From assembly GCA_031292515.1 (NCBI GenBank), contig JARLGZ010000247.1, positions 104,193 to 168,192 on the forward strand: a stretch of DNA of 64,000 nucleotides. Direction: 5' to 3'. Below are positions 37,680 to 48,229 of the stretch, one piece after another; the stretch's first letter is position 1; each line of letters opens with the position of its first letter. A program made the position numbers and the translations under genes. The notes beneath the pieces were generated by a model. The model worked only from the letters and a program-made list of their open reading frames with translations, did no database searches and was not told where the DNA came from. The stretch is from Puia sp. (GTDB taxonomy: Bacteria > Bacteroidota > Bacteroidia > Chitinophagales > Chitinophagaceae).

Positions 37680-38337
37680 TACGATAAAAATAGCATTGAT
37701 CGACGACCACGTACTCCTGCGCGATGCGTTGGCAACAATCATCAATCAATTTGAGCGATGCCAAGTAATGCTGGTGGCCCGAACCGGGAAAGAGCTGATT
37801 GACAGCATTCGCAGTGAAAATCTTCCGGATCTTGTTTTGCTGGATATCAATATGCCTGAAATTGACGGCTACGAAACAGCAGAATGGTTGCGAAAGCGAT
37901 ATCCGAATGTTTATATCCTAATTTTAACGATGTATGACTCGGAGTTGGCCCTGATTCGGTTGTTGCAGTTGGGGGTAAGAGGTTTTCTAAAAAAAGATAT
38001 TCATCCCAGTGAGTTAAAAAATGCAATTCTGACAACGATGGCTTCCGGGTATTACTATTCGGGACAAACATCTAGTAAGTTGGCTGCTTTATTAAAAACC
38101 GGTGATACAAAAGCGTCATTGGTTAATAAGGTCACCCTTCCTGCCAATGAACTTCGGTTTCTTGAGCTTGCCAGCACAGAAATGACCTATAAGGAAATTG
38201 CACAAGCAATGGAAATCAGTCCTCGGACAATTGATAACTACCGGGATTCACTTTTTGAAAAGTTGGATGTTAAGAGTAGGGTAGGGCTTGTTTTATACGC
38301 AATAAGAAGTGGCGTTGTCCGATTGGACATCGATTAG
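37669..38337 (+). CDS. LuxR/NarL-family response regulator, module 1
   Basis: Receiver DLVLLDINMPEIDGYE; C-terminal HTH ELASTEMTYKEIAQAMEISPRTIDNYRDSLFEKLDVKSR. Confidence 0.9.
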   Translation: MMDNTIKIALIDDHVLLRDALATIINQFERCQVMLVARTGKELIDSIRSENLPDLVLLDINMPEIDGYETAEWLRKRYPNVYILILTMYDSELALIRLLQLGVRGFLKKDIHPSELKNAILTTMASGYYYSGQTSSKLAALLKTGDTKASLVNKVTLPANELRFLELASTEMTYKEIAQAMEISPRTIDNYRDSLFEKLDVKSRVGLVLYAIRSGVVRLDID

Positions 38338-38572
38338 GAACCTCAAAAAACTGAGACGTCTGTCTTAAATTGGCGGCGGCGAGATACCACTAATTTGAAC
38401 TATTCTCAAAACTTTAAGGTAAGCTACCAGGTGGGGATTGAAGATACTGAGGCAACAACACAAGCTCGCCACTCGATAAGTATGGTCTTGGTCGGTAGTA
38501 CTGGCATCGGACCTGAATTTTGAAGAACAGCCTCCCCGCAGTCTGCATGCGGTAAAGCCGCCTACATTTGAT

Positions 38573-38580
38573 TCATTACA
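38573..38580 (+). promoter_or_regulatory. Candidate Bacteroidota -7 element
   Basis: TACATTTG upstream of module 2. Confidence 0.4.
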
Positions 38581-38669
38581 TTGGCGCCGAATCCCCGGGT
38601 TTCTTTTTTTTGAGCAAAGGGTGTTTTAACCTTTTTGTTTGCGCGTTGGCCCTGTAATTTCAACAACAT

Positions 38670-39308
38670 ATGGGCAACGAATTTAATATATCAGATTGGC
38701 TGTCATGGATTTGCGGTGTTGCGTTACTTATAATTTCTACCATCTATTGTTTTCGAAGGGATGCCCCGCGGTTTTTGCGGGCATTTCCATTTTACTGCCT
38801 TGCAAATGTCCTAAGTGAAGGGATTGTATTTGTATACCCCAAAGCTCAAGCGATAGGCTATTTTATTTTTACCATTATCGAGCTCCTTTATTTTACGTTT
38901 CTCCTTTCCACGATAGTCAAGAGTCGAAAAATAGCGTTTATGGCTTGGACCCTGGATATCTTTTTTTTAATCTATCTCCTTTTCTTTGTATGGCGTCACC
39001 GAATAATTCCTTTTGGAATGCCTGAGATCGTGGAAGCGGCGATTTTGCTGCCGTTTTCAGCAATGTGTTATGTTGGCATTTTGACCGATGCAGAAGCGCC
39101 AGAGATTCGACATCTGCCAACGTTTTGGCTGGTTACCGGATGTCTCTTGTATTTTATGTTTCTGATTCCCTTCGTACTGATTTCGGAATATTACAGTCGA
39201 ATTGGAAAGTCGGAACTTTCAAGAGCCATTTTCTCCATGAATGGCATCGTTCTTATTGCTTGTTATTTCTTTTATTTTAAATCAATAACATGTTGGAGAA
39301 CGACGTAG
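38670..39308 (+). CDS. Membrane sensor-like protein (module 2)
   Basis: Multi-TM; same order and character as 36010..36885. Confidence 0.6.
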   Translation: MGNEFNISDWLSWICGVALLIISTIYCFRRDAPRFLRAFPFYCLANVLSEGIVFVYPKAQAIGYFIFTIIELLYFTFLLSTIVKSRKIAFMAWTLDIFFLIYLLFFVWRHRIIPFGMPEIVEAAILLPFSAMCYVGILTDAEAPEIRHLPTFWLVTGCLLYFMFLIPFVLISEYYSRIGKSELSRAIFSMNGIVLIACYFFYFKSITCWRTT

Positions 39309-40105
39309 TATTTGCGCTCTTTATTGTGGTCGTGTTTTATGCATTGGTGCTTTTTGGATTTATTTCCTTGCTTGTCCCCCATGTCAATCGCGTTAAATAT
39401 ATTTCTTTTCAAGCAAAACTTCATGAAATGCAGGCCAGGTACGACAGGGAATTGTTGAGGAGCCAACTTGAAATTCAGGAAGAAACATTAACTATATTAG
39501 GAAGAGAGCTTCATGACAATATTGGTCAAAAAATCTACCTCTCTCGCCTTTATCTCAGTAGCTTAGACCCGCAAGTGCGAAATAATTCTGAAGCTTTGAA
39601 AGCCATAGATTCTTCACTAACAGAGGCGGCAGAAGATTTGCACGGCCTTTTGCGAAATTTTAGCATGGATTTAATTAAGAAAGGAGATTTGAGAAAGGCG
39701 ATAGAGGGCTTGGTTTTTCAGCTGCGAAGAGTCGCTATTTTCAAAATTGTTTTTCTTGAAACGGGGTTCTATGAAAGTCTTCCTGAACAGAAGGAAATAT
39801 TTGTATTTAGAATCCTCCAAGAAGCTATCAATAATATCATTCGACACGCGGCCGCCAAAAGTATTGAAATTCAACTTACCTGCTCGGCCGAAAGTGTTGT
39901 TTTATCGATTCGAGATGACGGACTTGGTTTCGATATGGCGTCTTATCCTGTAGCCTGGAGAAGTGTGGAGGGCAGGAATGGCATTGAAAATATGATCGAG
40001 AGAGCCAAATTAATCGATGCGAAACTTGCGATTGACAGCAAACCATACCAGGGCACCCTGGTGCGAATTGAAGTTTCTACAAAAAATAACCAAAATGAGA
40101 ATTGA
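39290..40105 (+). CDS. Sensor histidine kinase, module 2
   Basis: LGRELHDNIGQKIYLSRLYL; ILQEAINNIIRHAAAKS; DDGLGF. Confidence 0.9.
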   Translation: MLENDVVFALFIVVVFYALVLFGFISLLVPHVNRVKYISFQAKLHEMQARYDRELLRSQLEIQEETLTILGRELHDNIGQKIYLSRLYLSSLDPQVRNNSEALKAIDSSLTEAAEDLHGLLRNFSMDLIKKGDLRKAIEGLVFQLRRVAIFKIVFLETGFYESLPEQKEIFVFRILQEAINNIIRHAAAKSIEIQLTCSAESVVLSIRDDGLGFDMASYPVAWRSVEGRNGIENMIERAKLIDAKLAIDSKPYQGTLVRIEVSTKNNQNEN

Positions 40106-40760
40106 ATCCAGCGAGATAAAAGTTGCCCTGGCTGACGATCACGCAATGGTAAACGATGCCCTGGCGACGATTATTGGTTCGTTTGACGGATACAAGATAA
40201 TGCTGAAAGCCATAAATGGGAAAGAACTAATCGATCAACTTCAGGTGAACAATCTTCCCGATTTAATCATTTTAGACATCAATATGCCCGTAATGGACGG
40301 GTATGATACGGCGCGGTGGCTTAATGTTCGGTACCCGCATATAAAGGTGGTTGCTTTGACGATGTTCGATTCCGAATTTTCAACCGTCAGACTGATTCAG
40401 CTTGGTGTCAGAGGAGTCGTTAAAAAAAAGATGAACGTTCATGAGCTGAAAAGGGCGATCGACACGGTGGTCGAAAGCGGGTATTACTTTTCGAATAACC
40501 GTTTGGTAACCTTATTGAGCCCAATATCTTCAAAGATCTTGTTGGCCAACAATATTATGCTTGCAGAGAATGAATTGCTCTTTTTGAAGTTGACTTGTTG
40601 CGACCTAACCTATAAGGAGATAGCGAATGAAATGGGACTCAGTGTTCGAACCGTTGAAAATTATCGGGATGCACTTTTTACAAAATTAAATGTAAAAAGT
40701 CGAACTGGTCTGGTAACATATGCGATCAAAAACGGAGTGGTTAGTGCTGATAACTATTGA
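40095..40760 (+). CDS. LuxR/NarL-family response regulator, module 2
   Basis: DLIILDINMPVMDGYDTARWL; HTH LTYKEIANEMGLSVRTVENYRDALFTKLNVKSRTGL. Confidence 0.9.
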   Translation: MRIESSEIKVALADDHAMVNDALATIIGSFDGYKIMLKAINGKELIDQLQVNNLPDLIILDINMPVMDGYDTARWLNVRYPHIKVVALTMFDSEFSTVRLIQLGVRGVVKKKMNVHELKRAIDTVVESGYYFSNNRLVTLLSPISSKILLANNIMLAENELLFLKLTCCDLTYKEIANEMGLSVRTVENYRDALFTKLNVKSRTGLVTYAIKNGVVSADNY

Positions 40761-40986
40761 CGAGCCCGATTATAAGTCTTTCATCAATGTTTCACGGGAA
40801 TTAAGTATAGAATCGATAATTTACTTGTCCAATACCGAATTAGTATTCAGCACAGAGTTGTATAGCCACCGGTGTAATATGTAAAAGGCACTATTAGATC
40901 TGACAACTATAAAATAAAAGTTACATTTAGCCTTACATGTATTTAAATTGGTGTTCGTTGAATTTTTATCTTTGAAAAAAAGAAAT

Positions 40987-41151
40987 ATGGCAAAAACTAA
41001 TTTCTCGGCAGCACAATTGAAAATACTAAATGAGTTAGCCGAAATATTGAAGAAGTGTCAGAGCGCTGATATCCACATAACGGGAGTTACGGAATACGAA
41101 ATAAGTCAATTCAAAGATGCTAATGGAAAGCCATATGTGGGCATTTCCTGA
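40987..41151 (+). CDS. Small hypothetical protein
   Basis: MAKTNFSAAQLKILNELAEILKKC…. Confidence 0.4.
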   Translation: MAKTNFSAAQLKILNELAEILKKCQSADIHITGVTEYEISQFKDANGKPYVGIS

Positions 41152-41298
41152 AAGAGTGACCTAAAGAAATATAATCTACCCTTGTCAAAAATTCAAAAGC
41201 CTGGTTGTAAGACCAAGTACTCGTTTAGAAGGAAATATTGTCTGATTAAATTGTGTCGATTACATGTAATACAAACCTTTTAAATATGTAAGTAAAAT

Positions 41299-44200
41299 TT
41301 ATTGTTTAACCATATCTACTTCGATTATGGAATACGTTCCTTGGTTGGCCGTCTGGATAACAGAAATTCGGTACGAGGTGTTGTTTACGTCGATTTCAAC
41401 GGATATAAGGCGGGCGTATTCCCTGGGTACATACCCTACCTGTATTCCCCGGGCTAATATCTTTATGGCGTACGGATCAAATTCATTGGTCCGTTCTCGT
41501 TCGTAGTTCAATTCGTCATGGACGTTAATCGTTCGTGATACATCCATTCTCTCTTGCACAAAAGGTATTCCACGAATATTAAAATTGAAAGAAACCGGCA
41601 CCTCTTCAAATCTCCGGGAGGTGACCTTGTTCGCAATTGCAATGACGTTGGACTGTTCAAATCTGTTGAATCCATAGGGTAAAATATCTTCATTGGTTAG
41701 ATTTGCTAACCACCGGATAAAATCTCGCCCGGTCAAATTTCCCGAATTAGCTGCCAATGTAAATGCTGCTTCCCTGCTCTTAATCCCCATTGACATTGCT
41801 AAACAGGCTGTCTTATTGTTGGTTCCATATTTTAGAAAACTAGCAAGATTGCTAATATTCTCTTGTAAAGTTTCCCGGACTATCCCCAACTTATAGACCA
41901 AAATAGTCGTAAATGACGTTACGCCCCAAGCATATCTATAATAAAAACCGTCTGCTAGTAAAATATGGAGATGACTGACGTCATTTGATAGTGAGCGCCA
42001 TATTTCCTGAAGTTCCTCAATCTGTTGACGGCCAATCCAGGCATTGGCCGCCGGTAAAATCTCCGTGGCGCTTCGACCCAACTTACTTAGTTTCTCGGAT
42101 TTTATTTCATCGACAGTGCCTTCGCTGAATAACATAAATATTTGCTCCAAAAGGCTTAGGTAGTCATCGGTTTGAACGAGGTTCGTCATAGTTTCCAGGC
42201 GCTGGTCGATAAAAGTACTGATCGCTTGATTGCTTTTCAGGGTAAAACCTGTTTTTCCAAATACCGCCAGCAAATTTTCGTCAACAGTTAGACGGATTGT
42301 TGCTGCTATGGAAGTGAAAGAGCTTCTAACTGGCTGCAGGTCGTAGTTTCTCAAATCTGCTTGAACTTTAAATAAGCTATTACCGATAATCCGCTCTATG
42401 AGTACCTGATCATCGGTTCCAATAGTCTCTTCCGCCAGCAAATCCATCAGATACGATTCAACAATTAGTTCCATAAACCGTTGAAATTGATCTTGGCTTA
42501 TTCGCCGTCTCCTCAACCACTCCAATATTACCAGAAAAATACTATAGCCAGGTTCAATATTTGCTTTGTCAGTATATTTTGAATATTCTCTTTTATCGCG
42601 GGATGACTTGACGACAAAAATAACCTGGCCTTCGGTTTCCTTTCCTGCTCTGCCGGCCCGACCAACAATATTCCAAAAATCTCGGTAGGTAAGAGGAACT
42701 CCGACAGTGATAAGTGTTGAATGGACAATAAGATACTTGATAGGAAAGTTGATACCTTGCCCCACTGTATTGGTAGAAAGCAGCACACGTAGCTTGCCGG
42801 ACGAATAATCCAGCTCGACGGAACGGCGTACAGCCTCCGGCATATCTCCATAATGGATACCGATCCCTCGCTCTATACATCGGGTGACAGTAGAATCTGG
42901 CCCGAACCATTTCCGTGCATAGAACCAAGATTCTGATTCTTGGTCTACCGAAAACCATTCCGGAATACCATCGGCGACTTCAGACTGCGCGGACAAGATT
43001 GTCAACAAGGCTGCCCCTACACGAGTTGTATCCCTTACCTGAGCGCAAAAAACCAGGCAGTTTCCGGTAGCTGACAGTACAAATGCTAGACTGGCGGATG
43101 TTTGTGCTTTATTATCGCCATCGGGATAACGGCCTCCAAATTGGCGTTTTCGAATAATTCGTGGAACAAACGCTTCAGTGGGCCTTCGAGTTCCTTCCGG
43201 ATCCGTGGTCAAGTTTCTGTAGGTAATTCTTCCATTGTCTCCCGACCACGAGAAATTTCCGATCAATTTTCGGGTTGGCTCCCATTCTTCTGCCGGTGTT
43301 GAATCCGGGAAAAGCAAAGACCTGATCACCTTGTCGCTTTCCCCATTCAACCAGGTGGAATATTCGTTGGCATTGAGTGGTGGCATGACGGCTGAAATAA
43401 ATAAGATCCGAGCTGGTTCGGCAGCCATTTTAAATCGGACGACTAGAAACTCCGTCAGACTTGCTCTTGTCGTAACATCTCCGACAATATGGCCTTCGTC
43501 AACAACCACCAATGAGATTTGGTTAAAATAGTTGGGATTCTGCCGAAAAAGAAAATCCAGTTTTTCAGGCGTTGCGATGAGTACGTCGGTATCTTCCAAA
43601 ATGATTTCTTGAAATTCATCCATTTCGTAACTACCTGATAACGCCGAGACAGAGAACCCCAATTTATTAAGAATATTAGCCAACTCGTCCTCTTTTTCGT
43701 TTGTAAGCGCTCTAAAAGGGGCGACGTATATGCATTTTTTACCCGGATGTTTTATGAGGGCGTTCACGATGGCAAGTTCAGCGACGAATGTCTTGCCGGC
43801 GCTCGTTGGCATTTGAATAATGAAGTTGCTTTGCTCGCGCAGCAATCCCATTTCGATCGCGCGTAATTGAGAGGTCCACAGCTCAAATTTGGAGATACGG
43901 CGATCGATTTCTTTAACCACAGTCCGCTCGTACGGATCGTTGGTAAGAATTTTCAGGTATTTTATCCATATTGAGTTGTTGGCGAACTCGCCACCGTCGC
44001 CAGTGATTCTATTCCACACCGACCGCTCTTCATATAAAACTGCTCTAGCACACAATAAATGGAGTAACTGAGTGATATGTATCCGAAAATCACGAGTGTA
44101 GAAACCGAGGGCGTTCGAAAGATGAACATTGATGTCTAGTCTTGCCCCGTCCAAGATATTGGCGTACCAGATCGTCATGGCATTGTTAAATAATTCAATT

Positions 44201-44727
44201 CCTGCTTGACTGAGTTCGTCAATCTGCAAAGAGCGGGGGTTTCTGATGTCTCTTCTCGCCCAAGGAACCTTCTTTAGAAGAAAATCACGGATTTGGGAAA
44301 TGATATAGTTATCGTCGTCGATAACAATGCCGTCTTCCCCGGGCTGAAAAGCATACGGTTCTGTGTTTCGTAAAAGGCACAAAGCGTTGGCTTGATAGCC
44401 TGCCAAGTCGTAACAGAGAGCAGAAAGTATTAAACAATACGCCTTATCGTATTGAGTACTGACTAGATGTAAGTTTTCAAATACCTCCGCGCTTTGCTTC
44501 AAAGCGCCCATAGCCGTCCGGGTAGGCATTCGTTCAATAATCAGGGTGGCACCGTTGCTGGAAAGGAACAATGCCCTGTTCCAGAGATAATTTTCCTGAT
44601 AGGTTGAATTAAAGGAAACGCTCAACTTCTTTGCCGTGGTTTGGTTTTTGTAGTTGATAAACGTAGCATCGTCGAGCACATTTTGCATTCGCTGGCTTAC
44701 CAGGGTTAGATATTCTTCTTTATTCAT
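41299..44727 (-). CDS. hamB: Hachiman HamB-like SF2 helicase
   Basis: MPTSAGKTFVAELAIVNAL Walker A, VVVDEGHIVGD DExH box, VGRAGRAGKETEGQVIFV motif VI; next to a HamA-like gene with ATGA overlap. Confidence 0.85.
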   Translation of the reverse strand: MNKEEYLTLVSQRMQNVLDDATFINYKNQTTAKKLSVSFNSTYQENYLWNRALFLSSNGATLIIERMPTRTAMGALKQSAEVFENLHLVSTQYDKAYCLILSALCYDLAGYQANALCLLRNTEPYAFQPGEDGIVIDDDNYIISQIRDFLLKKVPWARRDIRNPRSLQIDELSQAGIELFNNAMTIWYANILDGARLDINVHLSNALGFYTRDFRIHITQLLHLLCARAVLYEERSVWNRITGDGGEFANNSIWIKYLKILTNDPYERTVVKEIDRRISKFELWTSQLRAIEMGLLREQSNFIIQMPTSAGKTFVAELAIVNALIKHPGKKCIYVAPFRALTNEKEDELANILNKLGFSVSALSGSYEMDEFQEIILEDTDVLIATPEKLDFLFRQNPNYFNQISLVVVDEGHIVGDVTTRASLTEFLVVRFKMAAEPARILFISAVMPPLNANEYSTWLNGESDKVIRSLLFPDSTPAEEWEPTRKLIGNFSWSGDNGRITYRNLTTDPEGTRRPTEAFVPRIIRKRQFGGRYPDGDNKAQTSASLAFVLSATGNCLVFCAQVRDTTRVGAALLTILSAQSEVADGIPEWFSVDQESESWFYARKWFGPDSTVTRCIERGIGIHYGDMPEAVRRSVELDYSSGKLRVLLSTNTVGQGINFPIKYLIVHSTLITVGVPLTYRDFWNIVGRAGRAGKETEGQVIFVVKSSRDKREYSKYTDKANIEPGYSIFLVILEWLRRRRISQDQFQRFMELIVESYLMDLLAEETIGTDDQVLIERIIGNSLFKVQADLRNYDLQPVRSSFTSIAATIRLTVDENLLAVFGKTGFTLKSNQAISTFIDQRLETMTNLVQTDDYLSLLEQIFMLFSEGTVDEIKSEKLSKLGRSATEILPAANAWIGRQQIEELQEIWRSLSNDVSHLHILLADGFYYRYAWGVTSFTTILVYKLGIVRETLQENISNLASFLKYGTNNKTACLAMSMGIKSREAAFTLAANSGNLTGRDFIRWLANLTNEDILPYGFNRFEQSNVIAIANKVTSRRFEEVPVSFNFNIRGIPFVQERMDVSRTINVHDELNYERERTNEFDPYAIKILARGIQVGYVPREYARLISVEIDVNNTSYRISVIQTANQGTYSIIEVDMVKQ

Positions 44728-45557
44728 ACAGAAGGAGGAAATATTTCATGTACAGTTCTTTCTGAGACTAACGCATAGATGTCTTTTACTAATCGATCCA
44801 AGTGCTCAATAAGTACTACCGTAACGCCCAAAGGAATTAGAGAGGGGGGCAGCGAATCCAGCGCAGTCAGAATGTCAATTTTATACTTGCTCTTTTCAAC
44901 TATGATGTAGAGTTCAAATTTTCTGCTGTAGTTATCGGGGTGCAAAACGATGTCGAGATACTTCGCAGCGGAATCAAAATCATTTTGACCAGCATATAAT
45001 CGAACGAGAAAATCAGCAATTCCTTCGCTGGCTTCTTGTTCATCCTTCTTTAGGCTATTATGCGCCAATACGGTAACAAAATGTCGATTTGGTGCTTCCC
45101 CTTCTAGCTGAATATTCTGGCGGGTTTTTATTTCGTAATAATAGATATCATTTATGGTGGGTCCAGTATTGTGCGCGATCATATCCGTGCAGAAAACGGA
45201 TCGATCCTTGTTAAATTTATGGCGCATCTTGTGGATAGGGACAGTCAACCCTTCAAAATAGCTTACGATTAGGCTCGCCAGGATCTCCCCAAAATCACCT
45301 TGGCGGACGTTTCGGACCAGTGTAGTCGTGTCGGCTGGAAAAACCTTCCTTTCCAAATAAGATCTGAGATCTGCTTCGCTGAGCGTGGTGAAAAGCCTCC
45401 GAAGGTGTTCGAGGTTTCGATAACCCTGCAGGACATTGTCAGCCAAATATTCTTGTATAGCAGTATTCGGGGAAACTTTTTCGGTGACGTCTATGAGCCG
45501 AAAAGAAGAATAGCCAGGGGGGTGTTTAAGATTGTAGGATAACCAATCGTTGATCAT
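44724..45557 (-). CDS. hamA: Hachiman HamA-like (DUF1837) nuclease
   Basis: RQGDFGEILASLIVSYFEG…PIHKMRHKFNKDRSVFCTDMIAHN…YYEIKTRQN. Confidence 0.82.
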   Translation of the reverse strand: MINDWLSYNLKHPPGYSSFRLIDVTEKVSPNTAIQEYLADNVLQGYRNLEHLRRLFTTLSEADLRSYLERKVFPADTTTLVRNVRQGDFGEILASLIVSYFEGLTVPIHKMRHKFNKDRSVFCTDMIAHNTGPTINDIYYYEIKTRQNIQLEGEAPNRHFVTVLAHNSLKKDEQEASEGIADFLVRLYAGQNDFDSAAKYLDIVLHPDNYSRKFELYIIVEKSKYKIDILTALDSLPPSLIPLGVTVVLIEHLDRLVKDIYALVSERTVHEIFPPSV

Positions 45558-45926
45558 GCTGTAATATATATGATTCTGCGGTTTTCAAATCGATATTCTT
45601 GTATAATTGTGAGGTAGGAAGGGTGGTTTTTGTAGTAGTCCCGAAAAATGTATACCAATATACCAGAAGCTCTTTTAGGGGAGGAGCCTTCCTGTGACAA
45701 AAGGAACTTGAAAAAAATGTCACAAATTTTCTGGAGGGGACTCTTTCTTAATTTCATTGCATAGAAATCTTTTGGTTTAGGTACCTCATTTGAAGGAAAA
45801 GCCTAAAAGCCCAAGATATTGGTTTTCGATATAAGCTCGGTCATATTGTTAAAATATTGCCCAAAGTTAAACATAAGAGAATCAACTAACAACGGTGTTT
45901 TGACTAGTGTCGTTGACTCGAGCAAG

Positions 45927-45980
45927 AAAAGGTGTTTTCACCCATATCGTTTAGTTAAGCAAAAAAAGGTTCTGTGTAAC
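45927..45980 (+). repeat. Inverted repeat, left copy
   Basis: GGTGTTTTCACCCATATCGTTTAGTTAAGCAAAAAAAGGT; reverse complement of 47401..47452 with small differences. Confidence 0.85.
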
Positions 45981-46127
45981 GAACCAAATCGGATTCGATT
46001 TATTTTTCTGGCGGTTACGTCGCCACCTATCGATACAAAGGAACTATCTCCCTTGCCGCCCGGAGTCCTTTACCTTATAAGGATTTTTGACCCTTAACTA
46101 AACGGCAGGGCTTAAACTCCGATTTTT

Positions 46128-46547
46128 CTAGCGACTCAAACACTCCACCGACTCAATCAACCTTCGAATATCCCGCTCATGTCTTTTCCGAAATAAGGAA
46201 CTCTCCAACACCTTCTGGAATAAATAATTCCTCGCACGAATGTCAACCGAATAAGATACTTCCGTTGAGCGCTCATCCTCGCCCCAGGCCAATTTCCAAA
46301 CCCCAAGCCCGACAATTGGACCTTCTATGTAGTGGAAATAAATCTGGTTCCGTTCCGGTCTTTTTTCAATCCTGATCTTGATCGTAACAAACCACAGGGG
46401 GTGAAAGACGACCACATCCCCAGGCAATATCTTGGCAGGCACATGCCACCAATCCGGATAAGACCCATGATCCATCAAAGTCTTGAAAACCCTCTCCAAT
46501 TCTGCAACAACAACCTCTGAAACCACTATTGAGACGATTTTTCGCAT
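46128..46547 (-). CDS. SRPBCC (START/polyketide-cyclase-like) protein
   Basis: VAELERVFKTLMDHGSYPDWWHVPAKI… pattern. Confidence 0.65.
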   Translation of the reverse strand: MRKIVSIVVSEVVVAELERVFKTLMDHGSYPDWWHVPAKILPGDVVVFHPLWFVTIKIRIEKRPERNQIYFHYIEGPIVGLGVWKLAWGEDERSTEVSYSVDIRARNYLFQKVLESSLFRKRHERDIRRLIESVECLSR

Positions 46548-46554
46548 GCTGCTT

Positions 46555-47286
46555 TCATTTGAATGGCATCAATCCCTTATATACCCACTTATATGTTCCT
46601 CCTGTCGCCCGGATAACGCTATCCAGTTCCAGGGGAGATTCGTTCCAGGACCCATCCAACCAACTGTAATCCACTTCGCCGACCATCGCGGCATATACAG
46701 TATCTGACTTATGAAGGTCCACCCTCGTCATTTTGCCCAGGTACACCGAAGGCGTATAGCTTGAGACGCCCGCTAAGATAAAGGATTTGAAATCATCCAA
46801 CGAGCTAAAAAGAGAAGATTTGAACTCTCCCAACCGTGCACTGGCACAGAACAACTTTTGACCATCAGCATAATTCACCTGGATATTGACTTGATCCCCT
46901 AGATGCTTTATCGACGGCGTCACCATCGGTAGCGCATCCGCCAGCAACCACGGTCCCAACTTTGCGATCAACGTCAAATTCGAATTCCGATCGGTAATAT
47001 ACACCGAGGGAACAGCCGCCCCATTGGAATGATCGAATACACCAGCCCTGTAAGCACAGGAGGTCGTTTGATAGTTAAAAATTGGCGGAATAGGTGCAAT
47101 GGTTATTTTGTCAATGTCAAGGATGCAGAATGAAATGATCCCCCAGCCGTTAAAGACCTGTGGCTGAAGCCATGGCACAGGAAGGTGTTTTTTAAGCTCG
47201 TCAGGCCTAATCCGGAAATTAAAAATGTACCGCTCAACCAATTTCGCGTCGATTGTCCAGGGAATCAATGACCGCTTGAATTTCAT
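46555..47286 (-). CDS. DUF2071 (YqjF-like) protein
   Basis: WTIDAKLVERYIFNFRIRPDELKKHLPVPWLQPQVFNGWGIISFCILDI…. Confidence 0.65.
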   Translation of the reverse strand: MKFKRSLIPWTIDAKLVERYIFNFRIRPDELKKHLPVPWLQPQVFNGWGIISFCILDIDKITIAPIPPIFNYQTTSCAYRAGVFDHSNGAAVPSVYITDRNSNLTLIAKLGPWLLADALPMVTPSIKHLGDQVNIQVNYADGQKLFCASARLGEFKSSLFSSLDDFKSFILAGVSSYTPSVYLGKMTRVDLHKSDTVYAAMVGEVDYSWLDGSWNESPLELDSVIRATGGTYKWVYKGLMPFK

Positions 47287-47400
47287 AAAAATAGTTTAGT
47301 GTTAATGAGGATTTAGGTACCACGCCGGTCCACCAAGGGTTACAGCGCAGCACGTGAACATGCTCACCCTCAAAATACCCCACTTTTTCTGCGTGCAAAA

Positions 47401-47452
47401 CCGTGAAAACACCTTTTTTTTGCTTAATTAAACGATATGGGTGTTTTCACGG
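47401..47452 (-). repeat. Inverted repeat, right copy
   Basis: CCGTGAAAACACCTTTTTTTTGCTTAATTAAACGATATGGGTGTTTTCACGG; also palindromic at its own ends. Confidence 0.85.
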
Positions 47453-47560
47453 TATGGCGAGTGTTGATAATGAAGTAATTTAGTTGAGATATATAAGAAG
47501 GGGGACACCGTATCTGGTCTGTATTTGTTGTGCGGTCGGGTACCTTAGTAAGTAGTGAGC

Positions 47561-48229
47561 CTATGGCTTTGTTATTCCTTTGTTCACGGCATATAGTGCC
47601 AGGCCGACCCGAGACCCTACGTTTAGCTTTTTAAAGAGTCGATCACGATAAATTTCGACAGTCCGAGGGCTGATCGACATCTGCTCAGCTATTTCTTTAT
47701 AGGTGAGTTCTTGGCAAGCCATTCTAAGAAATTGGGTCTCTCTAGATGTCAATTCGATGTCGCCTGAATTCTCCGGTGATTGTCCTTTAAGTCCTGATAT
47801 TACGATATTACCGATTTCCTGAGAAAAATATTCACCTTTTTCCACCACAGTCCGAATAGTAAAAAGCAACTCATCAACATTGACGCCTTTTGCCAAATAA
47901 GCATTAGCGCCGAGTTTCAGGCATCGTACAATGGTCTGTTGGTCGAAGAACATGCTTAATATGACAATTTTAATTTCCGGACAATTTTCCCTTAGCCAGC
48001 TGATCGTTTCATACCCATCCATTTGCGACATATTGATGTCTAGGAGAACTAACTGGGGCCGCTGTGATTCCGACAAAGCCTCTAACAATCCTACAAAACT
48101 CCGCCCATTATCTGCTTCTAAAACAATTCTGCACCCAGTATCTGAAACTTGGACATAGGCTTTTAACAACTCGCGTAGGAGTTGATGATCGTCGACAATT
48201 GCCAACTTTATCGATGGTAAATTATTCAT
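47561..48229 (-). CDS. LuxR/NarL-family response regulator (orphan)
   Basis: LVLLDINMSQMDGYETISWL; HTH ELTYKEIAEQMSISPRTVEIYRDRLFKKLNVGSR; no adjacent kinase. Confidence 0.9.
   Translation of the reverse strand: MNNLPSIKLAIVDDHQLLRELLKAYVQVSDTGCRIVLEADNGRSFVGLLEALSESQRPQLVLLDINMSQMDGYETISWLRENCPEIKIVILSMFFDQQTIVRCLKLGANAYLAKGVNVDELLFTIRTVVEKGEYFSQEIGNIVISGLKGQSPENSGDIELTSRETQFLRMACQELTYKEIAEQMSISPRTVEIYRDRLFKKLNVGSRVGLALYAVNKGITKP

Noticed and set aside
41299-45557. HamB-like/HamA-like pair as a possible DISARM or Zorya fragment
   Set aside because: No methyltransferase, PLD or MotAB-like genes nearby; DUF1837-like plus SF2 helicase fits Hachiman.
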